Notes: generated by a model from the letters alone, not told the origin. A DNA stretch of 64,000 nt from Kitasatospora purpeofusca (GCF_000718025.1 NZ_JODS01000008.1:186001-250000); one strand, 5' to 3'; shown: positions 51,878 to 60,307, counted from the first letter of the stretch. Program-made: numbers and translations.

Positions 51878-52510
51878 ATGCGCACCACCTGGATGGCCGC
51901 CGCGCTGACCGCAGCCCTCGCGCTGACCCCGGTCGCGACAGCCTCCGCCGCCGTCGGCACCGGAGCCGACGCCCCCCACCGCACCACCTTCTCCATGGGC
52001 TCGGTGACCCCCGTCACCGTCCCGGGCCTCCCGGCCGCCCCGATGTCGTCGGCGGGTCTCCCCGGACTCCCCGGACTTCCCGCGCTGCCCACGGCTCCGG
52101 GGATCCCGGCGGCTCCGGCGGCCCCTGCCGCTCCCGTCGCTCCCGCGGCTCCCTCCGCCCCGGGGCTGCCGTCCGCCCCCGCGCTCCCGGCCGACGCCCC
52201 CGACCCGACCTCGGCCCTCGGCGGTGTCCTCGACCTCGTCGGCGGCCTGCTCTCGGCGGTCCCCGCCCTGCTCGGCGGAGTCGACCTCGGTGCCGTCCAG
52301 CAGCTCCTCGCCTCGCTGGAGAGCACCCTCCAGGGCCTGCTCGGCCAGCTCCCGACGCCGCCCACCCTCCCCACCCCGCCACCGACCGTCACCGCCCCGG
52401 GCCTCGCGCCCCCGGCCCCGCCGGCCTCGCTGACGGACCAGCTGGCCACCCTCAAGGACCGGACCAAGGCCCTCGGCGACGCGGCGGCCGCCGCAGCTGC
52501 CACCCGCTGA
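51878..52510 (+). CDS. secreted Ala/Pro/Leu-rich protein
   Basis: This 210-residue protein has a clear Sec signal peptide: MRTTWM, a hydrophobic core, and cleavage after ATASA near residue 24. The mature part has a GLPG and AAPA-type low-complexity segment (about 58-105), a hydrophobic helical section (LGGVLDLVGGLLSAVPALLGG), a Pro-rich stretch and a short basic C-terminal helix. No catalytic motif is present. It may be a cell-wall or surface-associated protein; the role is unknown. Confidence 0.75.
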   Translation: MRTTWMAAALTAALALTPVATASAAVGTGADAPHRTTFSMGSVTPVTVPGLPAAPMSSAGLPGLPGLPALPTAPGIPAAPAAPAAPVAPAAPSAPGLPSAPALPADAPDPTSALGGVLDLVGGLLSAVPALLGGVDLGAVQQLLASLESTLQGLLGQLPTPPTLPTPPPTVTAPGLAPPAPPASLTDQLATLKDRTKALGDAAAAAAATR

Positions 52511-52540
52511 CGACGGTCCGCTCCACGACGGCCTGCTCTA

Positions 52541-52589
52541 CGACGGCCCCGGCCGGAAGCCCACCCAGGGCTCCCGACCGGGGCCGTCC
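52541..52589. terminator. imperfect hairpin after the secreted protein gene
   Basis: ACGGCCCCGG pairs with CCGGGGCCGT, with a secondary inner stem (GGAAGCCC/GGGCTCC). A second weaker dyad with GACGAGGG units follows at about 52626-52668. Both lie between convergent genes. Confidence 0.55.
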
Positions 52590-52699
52590 GCTGCCCGGAC
52601 CCCCACCGCCGACCGGGAGAAACGCGACGAGGGCGCGGCGACGAGGCTGCCCTCGTCACCACGCCCTCGACCGGTCGCCGCGCGGGCGGCGACCCGCGA

Positions 52700-53188
52700 C
52701 TAGCGGTAGTTCACGTACTGGAGCGCGAAGTCCAGGTCCTTGCCCTTGAGCAGGGCCTGCACGGTCTGGAGGTCGTCACGGCTCTTCGAGGTCACCCGGA
52801 GCTCGTCGCCCTGGACCTGGGCCTTGACGCCCTTCGGGCCCTCGTCCCGGATGATCTTCGCGACCTTCTTGGCATCGTCCTGGGAGATGCCCTCCTTCAC
52901 GTCCGCGAAGATCTTGTACTCCTTGCCGGACAGCTGCGGCTCCTTCGCGTCCAGCGCCTTGAGCGACAGGCCGCGCTTGATGAACTTGCTCTGCAGCACG
53001 TCCAGGATCGCCTTGACGCGCTCCTCGCCGTTGGCCTTCATCTCGATCGTCTCGCCCGAGCGCTTGATCTCGGCGCCGACGTTCTTGAAGTCGAAGCGCG
53101 TGGAGATCTCGCGGGAGGTCTGGTTGATCGCGTTGTCGACCTCCTGCCACTCGACCTTCGAGACGATGTCGAAACTGGAGTCGGCCAT
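52700..53188 (-). CDS. yajQ: YajQ family nucleotide-binding protein
   Basis: This 162-residue protein is full length for YajQ (DUF520): it starts MADSSFDIVSKVEWQEVDNA, has TRFDFKNVGAEI near 31-42 and KGVKAQVQGDELRVTSKSRDDLQ near the end. YajQ proteins bind nucleotides, in some bacteria cyclic di-GMP, and affect gene expression. It is Lys-rich compared with its neighbours and is strongly conserved. The gene is convergent with the secreted protein gene. Confidence 0.95.
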   Translation of the reverse strand: MADSSFDIVSKVEWQEVDNAINQTSREISTRFDFKNVGAEIKRSGETIEMKANGEERVKAILDVLQSKFIKRGLSLKALDAKEPQLSGKEYKIFADVKEGISQDDAKKVAKIIRDEGPKGVKAQVQGDELRVTSKSRDDLQTVQALLKGKDLDFALQYVNYR

Positions 53189-53403
53189 GGGTGTTGGTCT
53201 CCTTGATGTTCTGGCTGCACTGACACGGCCCGCCCCACCGGGCGTCCGCCGTCCCAGCCTATCCAGCCGACCCCCACCCCCGCCCGGGACGCCCGCACCG
53301 CACCCGCCCATCCGGCCCCGCGGAACCAGGTGGCGAACCACCCCCCGGCATCGGGTAAGGTTTACCCAGTCGAACGGGGCAAGCCCCGCAAGACAAACAT
53401 CCT

Positions 53404-53484
53404 GGCTGGTTGCCCGAGCGGCCAAAGGGAGCAGACTGTAAATCTGTCGCGCAAGCTACGCAGGTTCGAACCCTGCACCAGCCA
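53404..53484 (+). tRNA. tRNA-Tyr (anticodon GTA)
   Basis: The acceptor arms GGCTGGT and ACCAGCC pair over 7 bp. The anticodon loop CTGTAAA gives GTA, there is a long class II variable arm, and the T arm is GCAGG-TTCGAAC-CCTGC. The CCA end is not encoded. An integrase gene lies directly downstream, so the 3' part of this tRNA is probably the attachment site. SLP1 of S. coelicolor is known to integrate at tRNA-Tyr. Confidence 0.95.
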
Positions 53485-53490
53485 CAGGAT
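53440..53490. other. predicted attachment site (att) of the integrative element
   Basis: Tyrosine-recombinase elements of actinomycetes usually recombine in the 3' half of a tRNA gene and restore it. Here the integrase gene ends 165 bp downstream of tRNA-Tyr. The matching repeat at the other end would lie beyond 64000, so the exact core cannot be defined. Confidence 0.5.
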
Positions 53491-53492
53491 AG

Positions 53493-53536
53493 AGAAGGGC
53501 CCGTGACCTGCGGAAACGCAGCTCACGGGCCCTTCT
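53493..53536. terminator. terminator between tRNA-Tyr and integrase
   Basis: A 14-bp perfect outer stem (53493-53506 with 53523-53536) continues after one mismatch into a 5-bp inner stem with a GAAA loop. It can stop both the tRNA and the leftward integrase transcript. Confidence 0.85.
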
Positions 53537-53648
53537 GTCATGGTCGAACAGTGATATTGATGTCTGGTTGTTTTGGGCGGTTTGTCTCACCTGGTTCCGC
53601 CCGGATCCCGGCGTTGACCAGCGGTTCCGGACCAGGCGCGGACCAGGA

Positions 53649-55025
53649 TCAGCGGGGCCTGCGCTGGAGGCGTTCGGCGATCAGCTCGTTGGCGTGGTCT
53701 TCGTCACCGTGGATGCACTTCGCGTAGACGCGGAGGAGGACGGCGATGCTGTGGCCGGCCCGACGGGCGCACTCGGCGGGCGCTACCCCGGAGGCCAGCC
53801 ACAGCGAGATCCCGGCGTGCCGACCGTCATACGGCCGCTTCGCGAGCGGGGTGGCCTGCTCGTCCGGACTGAGCACCTCGGCCCGGGCCGCCGCCCAGAC
53901 GACCCCGTAACCGCTCTCCTGCACCATGCCGTCGCGGAAGGTCCGGAACAGCCGGCCGTCCGGCGCCGTGCCGTACGCCTCGATGTGCTCCCGCAGCAGA
54001 GCCACCAGCTCCGGCGGGATCGGGACCGGCCTGGTGGCCTTCTCGGCGCGGTGCTTCAGGCCCCGGGGGTCGTGCGAGGTGCCGCTGTCGGTCCAGGCTG
54101 ATCCCACCCGGGGGCTGTTCCCGTTGAGGTTGAGCTTCCCCCACCCCTCCGCAGGAAGCACACAGCGGTCCCTGCGCAGGTGGACGACCTCCCCGGGGCG
54201 CATCCCCGCGTAGTAGATGCACCCGAAGAACGCCACCAGCCGCGGCCCGCGCCGCCCCTGGCGCCCGACCGCCTCCAGCATCGCGGCGGCCTGCTCCGGG
54301 CTCATCACGTACTCGGGGTCGACCTCCTCCTCGACCTGTGGCGGCTGCCACTGGACCAGAGGCAGAGGATTGGCGGTCAGCAGCCCGTCCTCGACCGCCC
54401 GGCCGATGACATGGTGGAGGATCCGGCGCTTACGCAGGATCGTGGACGCGGCGGCCTTGGTGCCGTCCAGCTTCACCGAGAGCGCGGCGAGCAGCTTCCG
54501 GACCACCTTCGGGTCCTCCAACTCCGAGACGTCGACCGAGTGCCGCGCGACCCACGCGAGCGCCTTGGCGGCCTCGGCCGGCGGCTCCTCGCTCCACCGG
54601 TTCACGTTGAAGGCCCAGCCGTACAACGCCCGCCGGACGACTCGCTTGTCCGGCATCCCGACCTTGCTGCTGACCAGCTCGAACGTCACGCTCGCCAGCG
54701 CGTCGGCCCAGGTCGTCCGCGTCTTCGCCGGAGCCCCGTCCCACCGGGCCTCTACGTAGTTCCGGCCGTGCTGGTACCAGGTGACGGCGTTCTCCTCCTG
54801 CTGGCGCTTCCGCAGCTCGGCCAGCGGCAGGCCCGTCTCGACGTCGAACGGCTGGTGGGAGGCGACGGCGACCAGCAGCTCGGCCTTCCGGCCGTCGGCC
54901 TGGGTCTTCGTCAGGTACGACTCGGAGAACTCCCGGCCGGCCACCGTCCACCGCACCATCCACGGCGTCCGCCGGTCCGGCCGGTGGCGGTGGTCCCAGA
55001 ACTTCACCTTGTACGAGGTGGGCAT
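53649..55025 (-). CDS. int: tyrosine recombinase (integrase)
   Basis: This 458-residue protein has an Arg/Lys-rich N-terminal arm-binding region and a SAM-like core-binding domain (about 75-245). The catalytic domain shows Arg in YYAGMRPGEVVHLRRD near 285, RHAGISLWLASGV near 396 and the nucleophile Tyr in LLRVYAKCIHG near 432. The usual HxxR reads YDGR here, a variant common in actinomycete integrases. ATG 55025 sits in the excisionase stop (TGATG), so the two genes are coupled. It mediates integration at tRNA-Tyr. Confidence 0.93.
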   Translation of the reverse strand: MPTSYKVKFWDHRHRPDRRTPWMVRWTVAGREFSESYLTKTQADGRKAELLVAVASHQPFDVETGLPLAELRKRQQEENAVTWYQHGRNYVEARWDGAPAKTRTTWADALASVTFELVSSKVGMPDKRVVRRALYGWAFNVNRWSEEPPAEAAKALAWVARHSVDVSELEDPKVVRKLLAALSVKLDGTKAAASTILRKRRILHHVIGRAVEDGLLTANPLPLVQWQPPQVEEEVDPEYVMSPEQAAAMLEAVGRQGRRGPRLVAFFGCIYYAGMRPGEVVHLRRDRCVLPAEGWGKLNLNGNSPRVGSAWTDSGTSHDPRGLKHRAEKATRPVPIPPELVALLREHIEAYGTAPDGRLFRTFRDGMVQESGYGVVWAAARAEVLSPDEQATPLAKRPYDGRHAGISLWLASGVAPAECARRAGHSIAVLLRVYAKCIHGDEDHANELIAERLQRRPR

Positions 55026-55213
55026 CAGGCGGCGACCTCCTGCGCGGCCCACCAGGCGTCGAGGTCGCTGCGGCGGACGCGGATCTGGTTGTTGGGGAGC
55101 TTCATGAGCTTCGGGCCCTTCCCGCGGGCGACCATGCGGTAGAAGGCGGAGCGGGACATCTCCAGCTCGTCGAGTACCTCGGCGAGCTTGAGCTTCGGGT
55201 CCTGCGTGGGCAT
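55025..55213 (-). CDS. xis: excisionase-like MerR/AlpA helix-turn-helix protein
   Basis: This 62-residue protein starting MPTQDPKLKLAEVLDELEM has one winged HTH: the LEMSRSAFYRMVARG recognition helix, then NQIRVRRSDLDAWWAAQ, the C-terminal strand-helix typical of DNA-binding domains of the excisionase family. I prefer ATG 55213 over 55282, which would add 23 residues of non-conserved-looking sequence. It lies between the integrase, with which it overlaps, and the iteron region. Confidence 0.85.
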   Translation of the reverse strand: MPTQDPKLKLAEVLDELEMSRSAFYRMVARGKGPKLMKLPNNQIRVRRSDLDAWWAAQEVAA

Positions 55214-55296
55214 GGCGGCGACTCCATCGGCGAGTGCGAATGGTGGTTGCGGAGTGTTACTGGCCCTGTCGCGGATGGGCACGGAGGGCGGAAAGT

Positions 55297-55467
55297 GTCA
55301 GGGATGTCAGGGGAAATCGCTGGCCTGCGGTTTTGGCTCCTGGCAGGGCGTCAGGGATTGTCAGGGATGTCAGGGAAACAGCCCCTTTCCCTGACATCCC
55401 TGACAATCCCTGACGTCGTGTCCGGAGCTGTTTTGGCTGGTCAGGGGTTTGCCCTGACATCCCTGAC
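55297..55467. repeat. iteron region with eleven GTCAGGG units and a 30-bp palindrome
   Basis: GTCAGGG occurs on the + strand at 55297, 55306, 55350, 55360, 55369 and 55440, and as CCCTGAC at 55389, 55398, 55408, 55452 and 55461. Units within a group are spaced 9-10 bp apart. The groups at 55350-55378 and 55386-55414 are exact reverse complements around a 7-nt loop, making a 29-bp perfect stem plus one more pair. TTTTGGCT occurs at 55331 and 55431, near each end. The array ends 3 bp after the replication gene's stop. It could be the origin, or an operator for Xis/Rep control. Confidence 0.85.
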
Positions 55468-55469
55468 GA

Positions 55470-57467
55470 TTACGGGGCTTCGGCCCCGTCCGTGGGGGTG
55501 CTCACGGCGGGGTGGACACGGTAGGTGACGGCTTGCGGGCGTCCGCGCTGGCCGCCGGCGGGCGACTGGTCGGTGCGGAGCCAGCCGTGCTGTTCGAGCA
55601 GAGCGAGGGCAGGCTCGACGTCGGCGACCTTCTTGAACCGCCGGGACGACGCGACGGCGTCGTGGGCCTTGATGTGGGTGCGGTGGGCGCCGTCCTTCTT
55701 CGGACGCCGGAGCCACTGGAGGAGGGCGTGGGCGTCCTCGGTGGCGGGGTCGGCGGCGATGAGGTCGAAGACGGCGAGGGTGTGCGCGGTGTAGTAGTCG
55801 GCGATCTCGGCGGCCCGGTCGACGGTGGCGGCCTGCAGGTCGGCGCGCCAGGCGTTGCTGTCCTGGTCGCCGGCGATGTGGTCGGCGAGGTGGAGCAGGA
55901 CGGCGATGCGGGCGATGTGGCCGACGAGCTTGCCTGCCCAGTCCTTGATGTGGGCGAGCGGCTGGTCGGGGCGGAGCTGGACCTCCACGCGTTCCTGCAG
56001 TTTCTCCACGGCGAGGTCTGCGGCGCGGTCCATGACGACGACCACGGGTTCGGGGAGGTCGGTCATGGCGCGGAGCAGGCGGGTCAGGTTGCGGTCGTAG
56101 GCGTTCGCCACGGCGTCGGGGATCGGGTCGGTACGGACCTTGCGCCAGCCGAGGTTGGAGGGCGGCAGGGAGTACAGGAAGCGGGCGAGCAGGCCGCGGT
56201 CCCGGGCGCCGGGAGCGGCGCCGAGCTCCTGGAGCACGGCGGGCTGCGGGGTGACGCCGATCGTGAGCGCGGGCTTGTCGACGGTGGGCTGCTCGCGGGT
56301 GATCCGGTCGGTCTGGAGCCGCTCGCCCTTGTGGGCCTGGAGGAAGACGCCGAGGTTGGGCTTGCTGCTGTAGCGGCCGACGATGCTGTCGAACAGGTCG
56401 CCCTCGGGCGAGAGCGCGGCCAGGCACCGGTGGACGCCGAGATGGTGGGTGACGGTCTCGGCGGTGATGTCTCCGGACAGCGTCAGGCGCGGGGTCGGCG
56501 GGACCACGATCTGCTCGGCGAGCATCTTCGCGGCGGAGACCTCCGCGACGAGCTGGGTCCGGTCGGCCTCCGGGTTTTTGCGCGCCTTCGCCATCAGCGC
56601 CTCGACCTCGGCGAGGGCGGCGTCCCGGGTGGTCTCGGCCTCGATGACGGCCGCCCGGGCGTCGGCCTGCAGCTCGGCCTCGACCTTGTAGACCGGGCCC
56701 ATGGTGAACGCGAAGACGTCGGACTTGCGGCTGGCCGGGGGCATCGCGCAGGTCAGGTAAAGGTTCGACTGCTCGCGCCAGCCGGGCCGGATCTCCACGC
56801 CGACCCGCCCGCCGGCGGCCGTCGACAGCGCGGCCAGCGCCATGGTCGCGGCGGCATCGGGTGGGGTCTGCGTGAACTCCGCAACCGCATCGACGTACGC
56901 ACCGACCCACCCGGGCAGGGCCTTCACGGGAAAGGTGGGCAGGCCGGTGTGGGAGCCGAGCGGGACGGGGTCGAGCCAGCTCTCGCCGGTGGCGAGGTCG
57001 GCGAGCGCGGCCAGGGCGGCGGCGCGCACGTCGTCCAGGTCGGCCGATCCGTCGCCGGCCATGTAGGCCAGGCGGCTGGTCGCGGTGTTGATCCGGCGCC
57101 GCTCGGCTGCCGCGCGCACGATCTCGGCGTAGTAGTCGCCGTTCGCCGCGGTCGGGGTCGCCTCGACACAGGCGTGCAGGTAGCCGGGGCCGCCGATGCG
57201 GCCGAGGTCGCCCTGCGCGCGCAGGACACCGGTCAGCAGCAGTGGGTCCACCGGGCGCTCGCCGTCGGCCATGCGGGTGATGGCCCGCCAGATCGTCTCG
57301 TGCGCGGGGTGGTAGAACGCGCCCGGGTCCCCGAGCTGGGCGGCGAGCGCGGGGATCTGGACGGGGTCGAGCAAGGCTGCGCCGATGACGGCCTGTTCGG
57401 CGGCCTTGATCTCGGCGGGCTCGGGCCGGAACGGGATCACGTTCGGGTGGGTGGGCTGGGTGCTCAA
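55470..57467 (-). CDS. replication protein with DnaB N-terminal-like and DUF3987 domains
   Basis: Residues about 17-150 of this 665-residue protein resemble the DnaB N-terminal (primase-interaction) domain: EQAVIGAALLDP, then HETIWRAITRMADGERPVDPLLL. Residues about 185-580 match DUF3987, with a P-loop-like MPPASRKSD and the GLLARFLYSLP arginine region. A winged-helix-like end (VEPALALLEQHGWLRTD) follows. The protein probably loads or drives replication of the excised element. The start is TTG 57467 with a weak ribosome site; a GTG nine codons later is possible. No primase-polymerase or rolling-circle motifs are seen. Confidence 0.82.
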   Translation of the reverse strand: MSTQPTHPNVIPFRPEPAEIKAAEQAVIGAALLDPVQIPALAAQLGDPGAFYHPAHETIWRAITRMADGERPVDPLLLTGVLRAQGDLGRIGGPGYLHACVEATPTAANGDYYAEIVRAAAERRRINTATSRLAYMAGDGSADLDDVRAAALAALADLATGESWLDPVPLGSHTGLPTFPVKALPGWVGAYVDAVAEFTQTPPDAAATMALAALSTAAGGRVGVEIRPGWREQSNLYLTCAMPPASRKSDVFAFTMGPVYKVEAELQADARAAVIEAETTRDAALAEVEALMAKARKNPEADRTQLVAEVSAAKMLAEQIVVPPTPRLTLSGDITAETVTHHLGVHRCLAALSPEGDLFDSIVGRYSSKPNLGVFLQAHKGERLQTDRITREQPTVDKPALTIGVTPQPAVLQELGAAPGARDRGLLARFLYSLPPSNLGWRKVRTDPIPDAVANAYDRNLTRLLRAMTDLPEPVVVVMDRAADLAVEKLQERVEVQLRPDQPLAHIKDWAGKLVGHIARIAVLLHLADHIAGDQDSNAWRADLQAATVDRAAEIADYYTAHTLAVFDLIAADPATEDAHALLQWLRRPKKDGAHRTHIKAHDAVASSRRFKKVADVEPALALLEQHGWLRTDQSPAGGQRGRPQAVTYRVHPAVSTPTDGAEAP

Positions 57468-57735
57468 CGCGGCTTCTTTCGTGCGGAGCGGGGCGGCCCG
57501 CGCCCGGGCGGTACCGGGCGCGGGCCGAAGAGGAGGGCGGTCGGAAGGTGTTGCCGGGGGTGTAGTCGGCGTGTTGTCGGGGGTGTTGCTGTGTTGTTGT
57601 CGCAGGTCACGAGCCGGGTGTTGCCGGGCGGGAGGGGGCCTGGGACGGGCGGGGGAGCGGGGTGGAGGAAGGGGCGCCGGGAGGTCCGCGAGAGCTCCGT
57701 CCGGTTGGGCCCGGGAAGGACCGGTGGCGGGACGG
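57468..57735. promoter_or_regulatory. upstream region of the replication gene with GTGTTG repeats
   Basis: This 268-bp stretch has no convincing gene. GTGTTG occurs at 57548, 57571, 57583, 57591 and 57618, three of them extended to GTGTTG(C/T)CGGG. The same hexamer forms the inverted repeat at the GntR gene promoter (62646-62663). These sites probably bind the element's repressor and control rep, by inference. Confidence 0.55.
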
Positions 57736-58632
57736 TCAGACGGCGGTAGCGGAGGTGTGGTCGGTGACCATCTCGGGCGGCAGCCGGGGGGTGTACCCGA
57801 GGTAGTCCCTCAACGCCGCCGCGGTGAGGCCGACGGAGACCCCCTTGCCTTTCACTCGCAGGCCCCTCTCGAAAGGAAGGCCGGCGGCCCGCGCGACGGC
57901 CCCGAAATCGCGGGCGTCCAGCCTGTTGTAGAGGCCGTGCCGCTGGAGGCTGGCGAGGACCTCGGAGAGGTGGACCTTCCCGGCTCCGCCGTCGCTCAGC
58001 GCGCGGATCGCGACCATGCGCTCGACCGCGGCCACCAACTGGTCGGGGGAGAGGGTGGCGTAGGACGGCTCGGGCTGCTCCTGGTCGGCGTCGGTGGCCG
58101 GGGCGTCGACGCCCTCGTCCACGTCCTCCCTGGTGGCCTCGGGGGCCTTCACACGGGAAGGGGCGTGGATGAGCGCGGCGATCCACCACCCGCCTATGAG
58201 CAGCCCGATCGCGGGCCGGATCCACGGGCCGACGAGGGACCAGACCAGCGGGCCGCCGACGATCAGCAGCAGGGCCGCCGCGCCGGCGGCGTCGCCGAGC
58301 TTGCCGCGCTTCGCCTTGCGGTCGGCCTTGGCACGTTCCAGCTCGACCTGGCGGGCCGTGACCTGCGCGGCCTCCTGGGCCTGGAGCATCGCGGCGCGCT
58401 TGGCCGCGTCGGGCTCGGCCGCGAGCCTCCTGGCGAACGCGGCCTCGGTGGCCTCGGCCGCCAGGGCGGCGATCTCGTCCTGCTTGCCCTTGAGCGCGGT
58501 GGCCTCGGCCCGGCGCTCGCGCTGGGGTGCCATCAGCTTGCGCACAAGGACGGGTGTCCCGGCGACCAGGCCGGTGAAGGGATACAGGATGGTGGCGACG
58601 ACCGTGTCGGTGGGGAAGATCTTCTCGGTCAT
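57736..58632 (-). CDS. element membrane protein with coiled coil, 298 residues
   Basis: The protein begins with a hydrophobic segment (about 10-30) and a charged Ala/Glu/Lys coiled coil (about 35-110). Two close helices follow (about 113-128 and 130-150), then an acidic linker. The C-terminal soluble domain, about 90 residues (VHLSEVLASLQRHGLYNRLDARDFGAVARAAG), looks like a winged helix. I recognise no named family. It lies between the replication protein and another membrane protein and may act in intramycelial spread, as membrane Spd proteins do. Confidence 0.7.
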   Translation of the reverse strand: MTEKIFPTDTVVATILYPFTGLVAGTPVLVRKLMAPQRERRAEATALKGKQDEIAALAAEATEAAFARRLAAEPDAAKRAAMLQAQEAAQVTARQVELERAKADRKAKRGKLGDAAGAAALLLIVGGPLVWSLVGPWIRPAIGLLIGGWWIAALIHAPSRVKAPEATREDVDEGVDAPATDADQEQPEPSYATLSPDQLVAAVERMVAIRALSDGGAGKVHLSEVLASLQRHGLYNRLDARDFGAVARAAGLPFERGLRVKGKGVSVGLTAAALRDYLGYTPRLPPEMVTDHTSATAV

Positions 58633-58637
58633 GGCGG

Positions 58638-59045
58638 TCAGCCGATGAACGAGGTGATGAGCCCGCTGAGGATGCTGGCCGGCAGGGCCCAGAGGCCGCC
58701 GGCGGCGGCGAACAGGGACGGGGCGACGGCGCCGCACAGCGCGTCCTTCCACGGCTTGGGCTTGAGGCCGAACACGGCGATCGTCAGGACGGCGGCGGTG
58801 GCGCCGGTCTGCCACTCCCCGAGGGCGGCGTTGCCCTGGAAGGAGCTGCTGAGCTGCTGGCCGATGCCCGCGAGCTGCTGGAAGGCGGTGCCGGCGTTGG
58901 CCGACAGCAGGCCGATGCCGAACGCCCAGTAGGGGACGTGCTCGTCGGCGACGTTGATCTTGTTCTTGCCGCGTACGCCGACGTAGAGGTACATGGTGGT
59001 GACGGTGGCGGCGCCGCCCGTGCCGAGGGCGATGAGGCTGCTCAT
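58638..59045 (-). CDS. element membrane protein, 135 residues
   Basis: This protein has three to four hydrophobic segments (about 7-24, 40-60, 82-96 and 107-130) and no charged domain. It starts MSSLIALGTGGAATVTTMYL. The family is unknown. It is separated by only 5 bp from the downstream 298-residue gene and 15 bp from the upstream gene, so it belongs to the same operon. Confidence 0.7.
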   Translation of the reverse strand: MSSLIALGTGGAATVTTMYLYVGVRGKNKINVADEHVPYWAFGIGLLSANAGTAFQQLAGIGQQLSSSFQGNAALGEWQTGATAAVLTIAVFGLKPKPWKDALCGAVAPSLFAAAGGLWALPASILSGLITSFIG

Positions 59046-59060
59046 GGGTGTCTCCTTGGC

Positions 59061-60143
59061 TCAGTTGAGGGGGAGGGCGGCGAGGACGGGGCCGAGGCCG
59101 AGGGCGACGGCGAGGCCGGAGGCGACCGGGACGCGCAGGGTGATCAGGGTGATCAGGGGGAAGGGGCCGGTGACCTCGGAGACGCGCTGGCGGCCGCGGT
59201 CGCGGACCTGGAGGTCCAGGGCCCAACCGAAGGCGGCGACCAGCAGGCCGACGAAGGGCCCGCCGGGGGCGATCAGCGAGACGAGGCCGGTCGCCCAGCC
59301 GCCGGTGGCGCTGATCGCGGTGAGGACGCACCAGCGGCGGAAGCGCCGGACGCGGTCGGAGGGGCCGGTGGTGCGGGCGGCGCGGCGGCGTTGGCGGCGG
59401 GCCCGGGTGCGGGCCTCGCGCCGGTCGGCGAGCTGCTGTTCGCGGTGGCGGCGGGTGCGCTGCTCAGGGGTCTCCCCGGCGGCGGCCCGGGCGGCGTCCT
59501 CCCGGGCGCGGGTCCGCTGCCGGTCCAGTTCGTGTTCGGCCCGGCGGCGTGCGGCTCGTTCGTCGGGGGTCTCGCCGATCCGATCGGCGAGCAGGTCGAC
59601 CATGCCGACGAGATCGTCCCGGCGGTGGCCGGGCTCGAGGACCTGCTCGACGCGGTGGCGCTCGGCCCGCTGCTCGGCAGTTTCGCCGGCGGTGGCGAAC
59701 GCGGCGTCGCGCTCGGCGCGCTGCTGGGCGATCAGGGTCTCGTACTGGACCTGTTCGCGGGCCGCGCGCTGGGCCTCGGTCTCGGTCATCAGCTGGGTGA
59801 CCTGCTGGCCGACCTGCGAGGCGATGGTGGGGACCTGCTCGGTGAGGATCCGGCCGACGGGGGCCCAGAACGCCTGCGCGGCGGCCTCGAAGGACGGCCG
59901 TCCGGCGGGCTGGTCGCCGCCGAGCGGGACGGGGGTGTGCACGACGGGGCCGGACTTGCGCCACCACTCGTCGACCACCGGACCGGTGCCCGCCGCGGCG
60001 GGCGGGCTCTGGGGCGGGACCGTCGGCGGCGTGGACGGCATTGGCGGAACGGGCGGGGCGGAGGTGGGAGGGGCGAGGGTGACGAGTCTCTGCAGGACGT
60101 CGGCCAGGTCGTCGTCCCAGTCGCCGTTGTGCGGGGTGGTCAT
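59061..60143 (-). CDS. element coiled-coil membrane protein with GET-P-E-Q-R repeats
   Basis: This 360-residue protein has an N-terminal acidic and Pro-rich part. A highly charged helical region (about 130-270) follows, containing three copies of a motif like AGETPEQRTRRH (TAGETAEQRAERH, RIGETPDERAARR, AAGETPEQRTRRH). The C-terminus has two to three membrane helices (about 283-345). I know no function. Long coiled coils with membrane anchors are common in the spread genes of these elements. ATG 60143 overlaps the stop of a 31-residue gene. Confidence 0.7.
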   Translation of the reverse strand: MTTPHNGDWDDDLADVLQRLVTLAPPTSAPPVPPMPSTPPTVPPQSPPAAAGTGPVVDEWWRKSGPVVHTPVPLGGDQPAGRPSFEAAAQAFWAPVGRILTEQVPTIASQVGQQVTQLMTETEAQRAAREQVQYETLIAQQRAERDAAFATAGETAEQRAERHRVEQVLEPGHRRDDLVGMVDLLADRIGETPDERAARRRAEHELDRQRTRAREDAARAAAGETPEQRTRRHREQQLADRREARTRARRQRRRAARTTGPSDRVRRFRRWCVLTAISATGGWATGLVSLIAPGGPFVGLLVAAFGWALDLQVRDRGRQRVSEVTGPFPLITLITLRVPVASGLAVALGLGPVLAALPLN

Positions 60144-60235
60144 CGGTTCGGCCCCCGGCGGATCAGCTCGCGGACGGCGACGCCGGCGATCGCGGCGTCG
60201 AGGAGGACGAGGAACAGGCTCAGCAGGTAGCCCAT
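60140..60235 (-). CDS. 31-residue membrane peptide of the element
   Basis: ATG 60235 with GGGAG upstream encodes a peptide that starts MGYLLSLFLVLLDAAIAG and ends with an Arg-rich tail (RELIRRGPNR). One transmembrane helix with a positive C-terminal end is evident. Its stop overlaps the next gene's start (ATGA), a sign of real translational coupling. Confidence 0.6.
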   Translation of the reverse strand: MGYLLSLFLVLLDAAIAGVAVRELIRRGPNR

Positions 60236-60259
60236 GGAAACTCCCGGGTCGGAGAGGAT

Positions 60260-60294
60260 GCGCGCCCCGCACACCGAGGGTGTGCGGGGCGCGC
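60260..60294 (-). terminator. 16-bp perfect-stem hairpin inside the element gene run
   Basis: Positions 60260-60275 pair with 60279-60294 around a 3-nt GAG loop. It lies between the group of three tiny genes and the membrane-protein genes, so it may divide the leftward transcript or attenuate it. Confidence 0.75.
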
Positions 60295-60307
60295 GTCGGG
60301 GAGTGGG

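Noticed and set aside
55297..55467. CRISPR array
   Set aside because: Repeats are only 7 bp, spacers 2-3 bp, both orientations occur, and no cas genes are present.
57464..58225. Minus-strand frame spanning the gap upstream of rep
   Set aside because: It overlaps the 298-residue gene in another frame and has no start signal. Its product through the gap is Pro/Arg-rich nonsense, so I treat the gap as regulatory.
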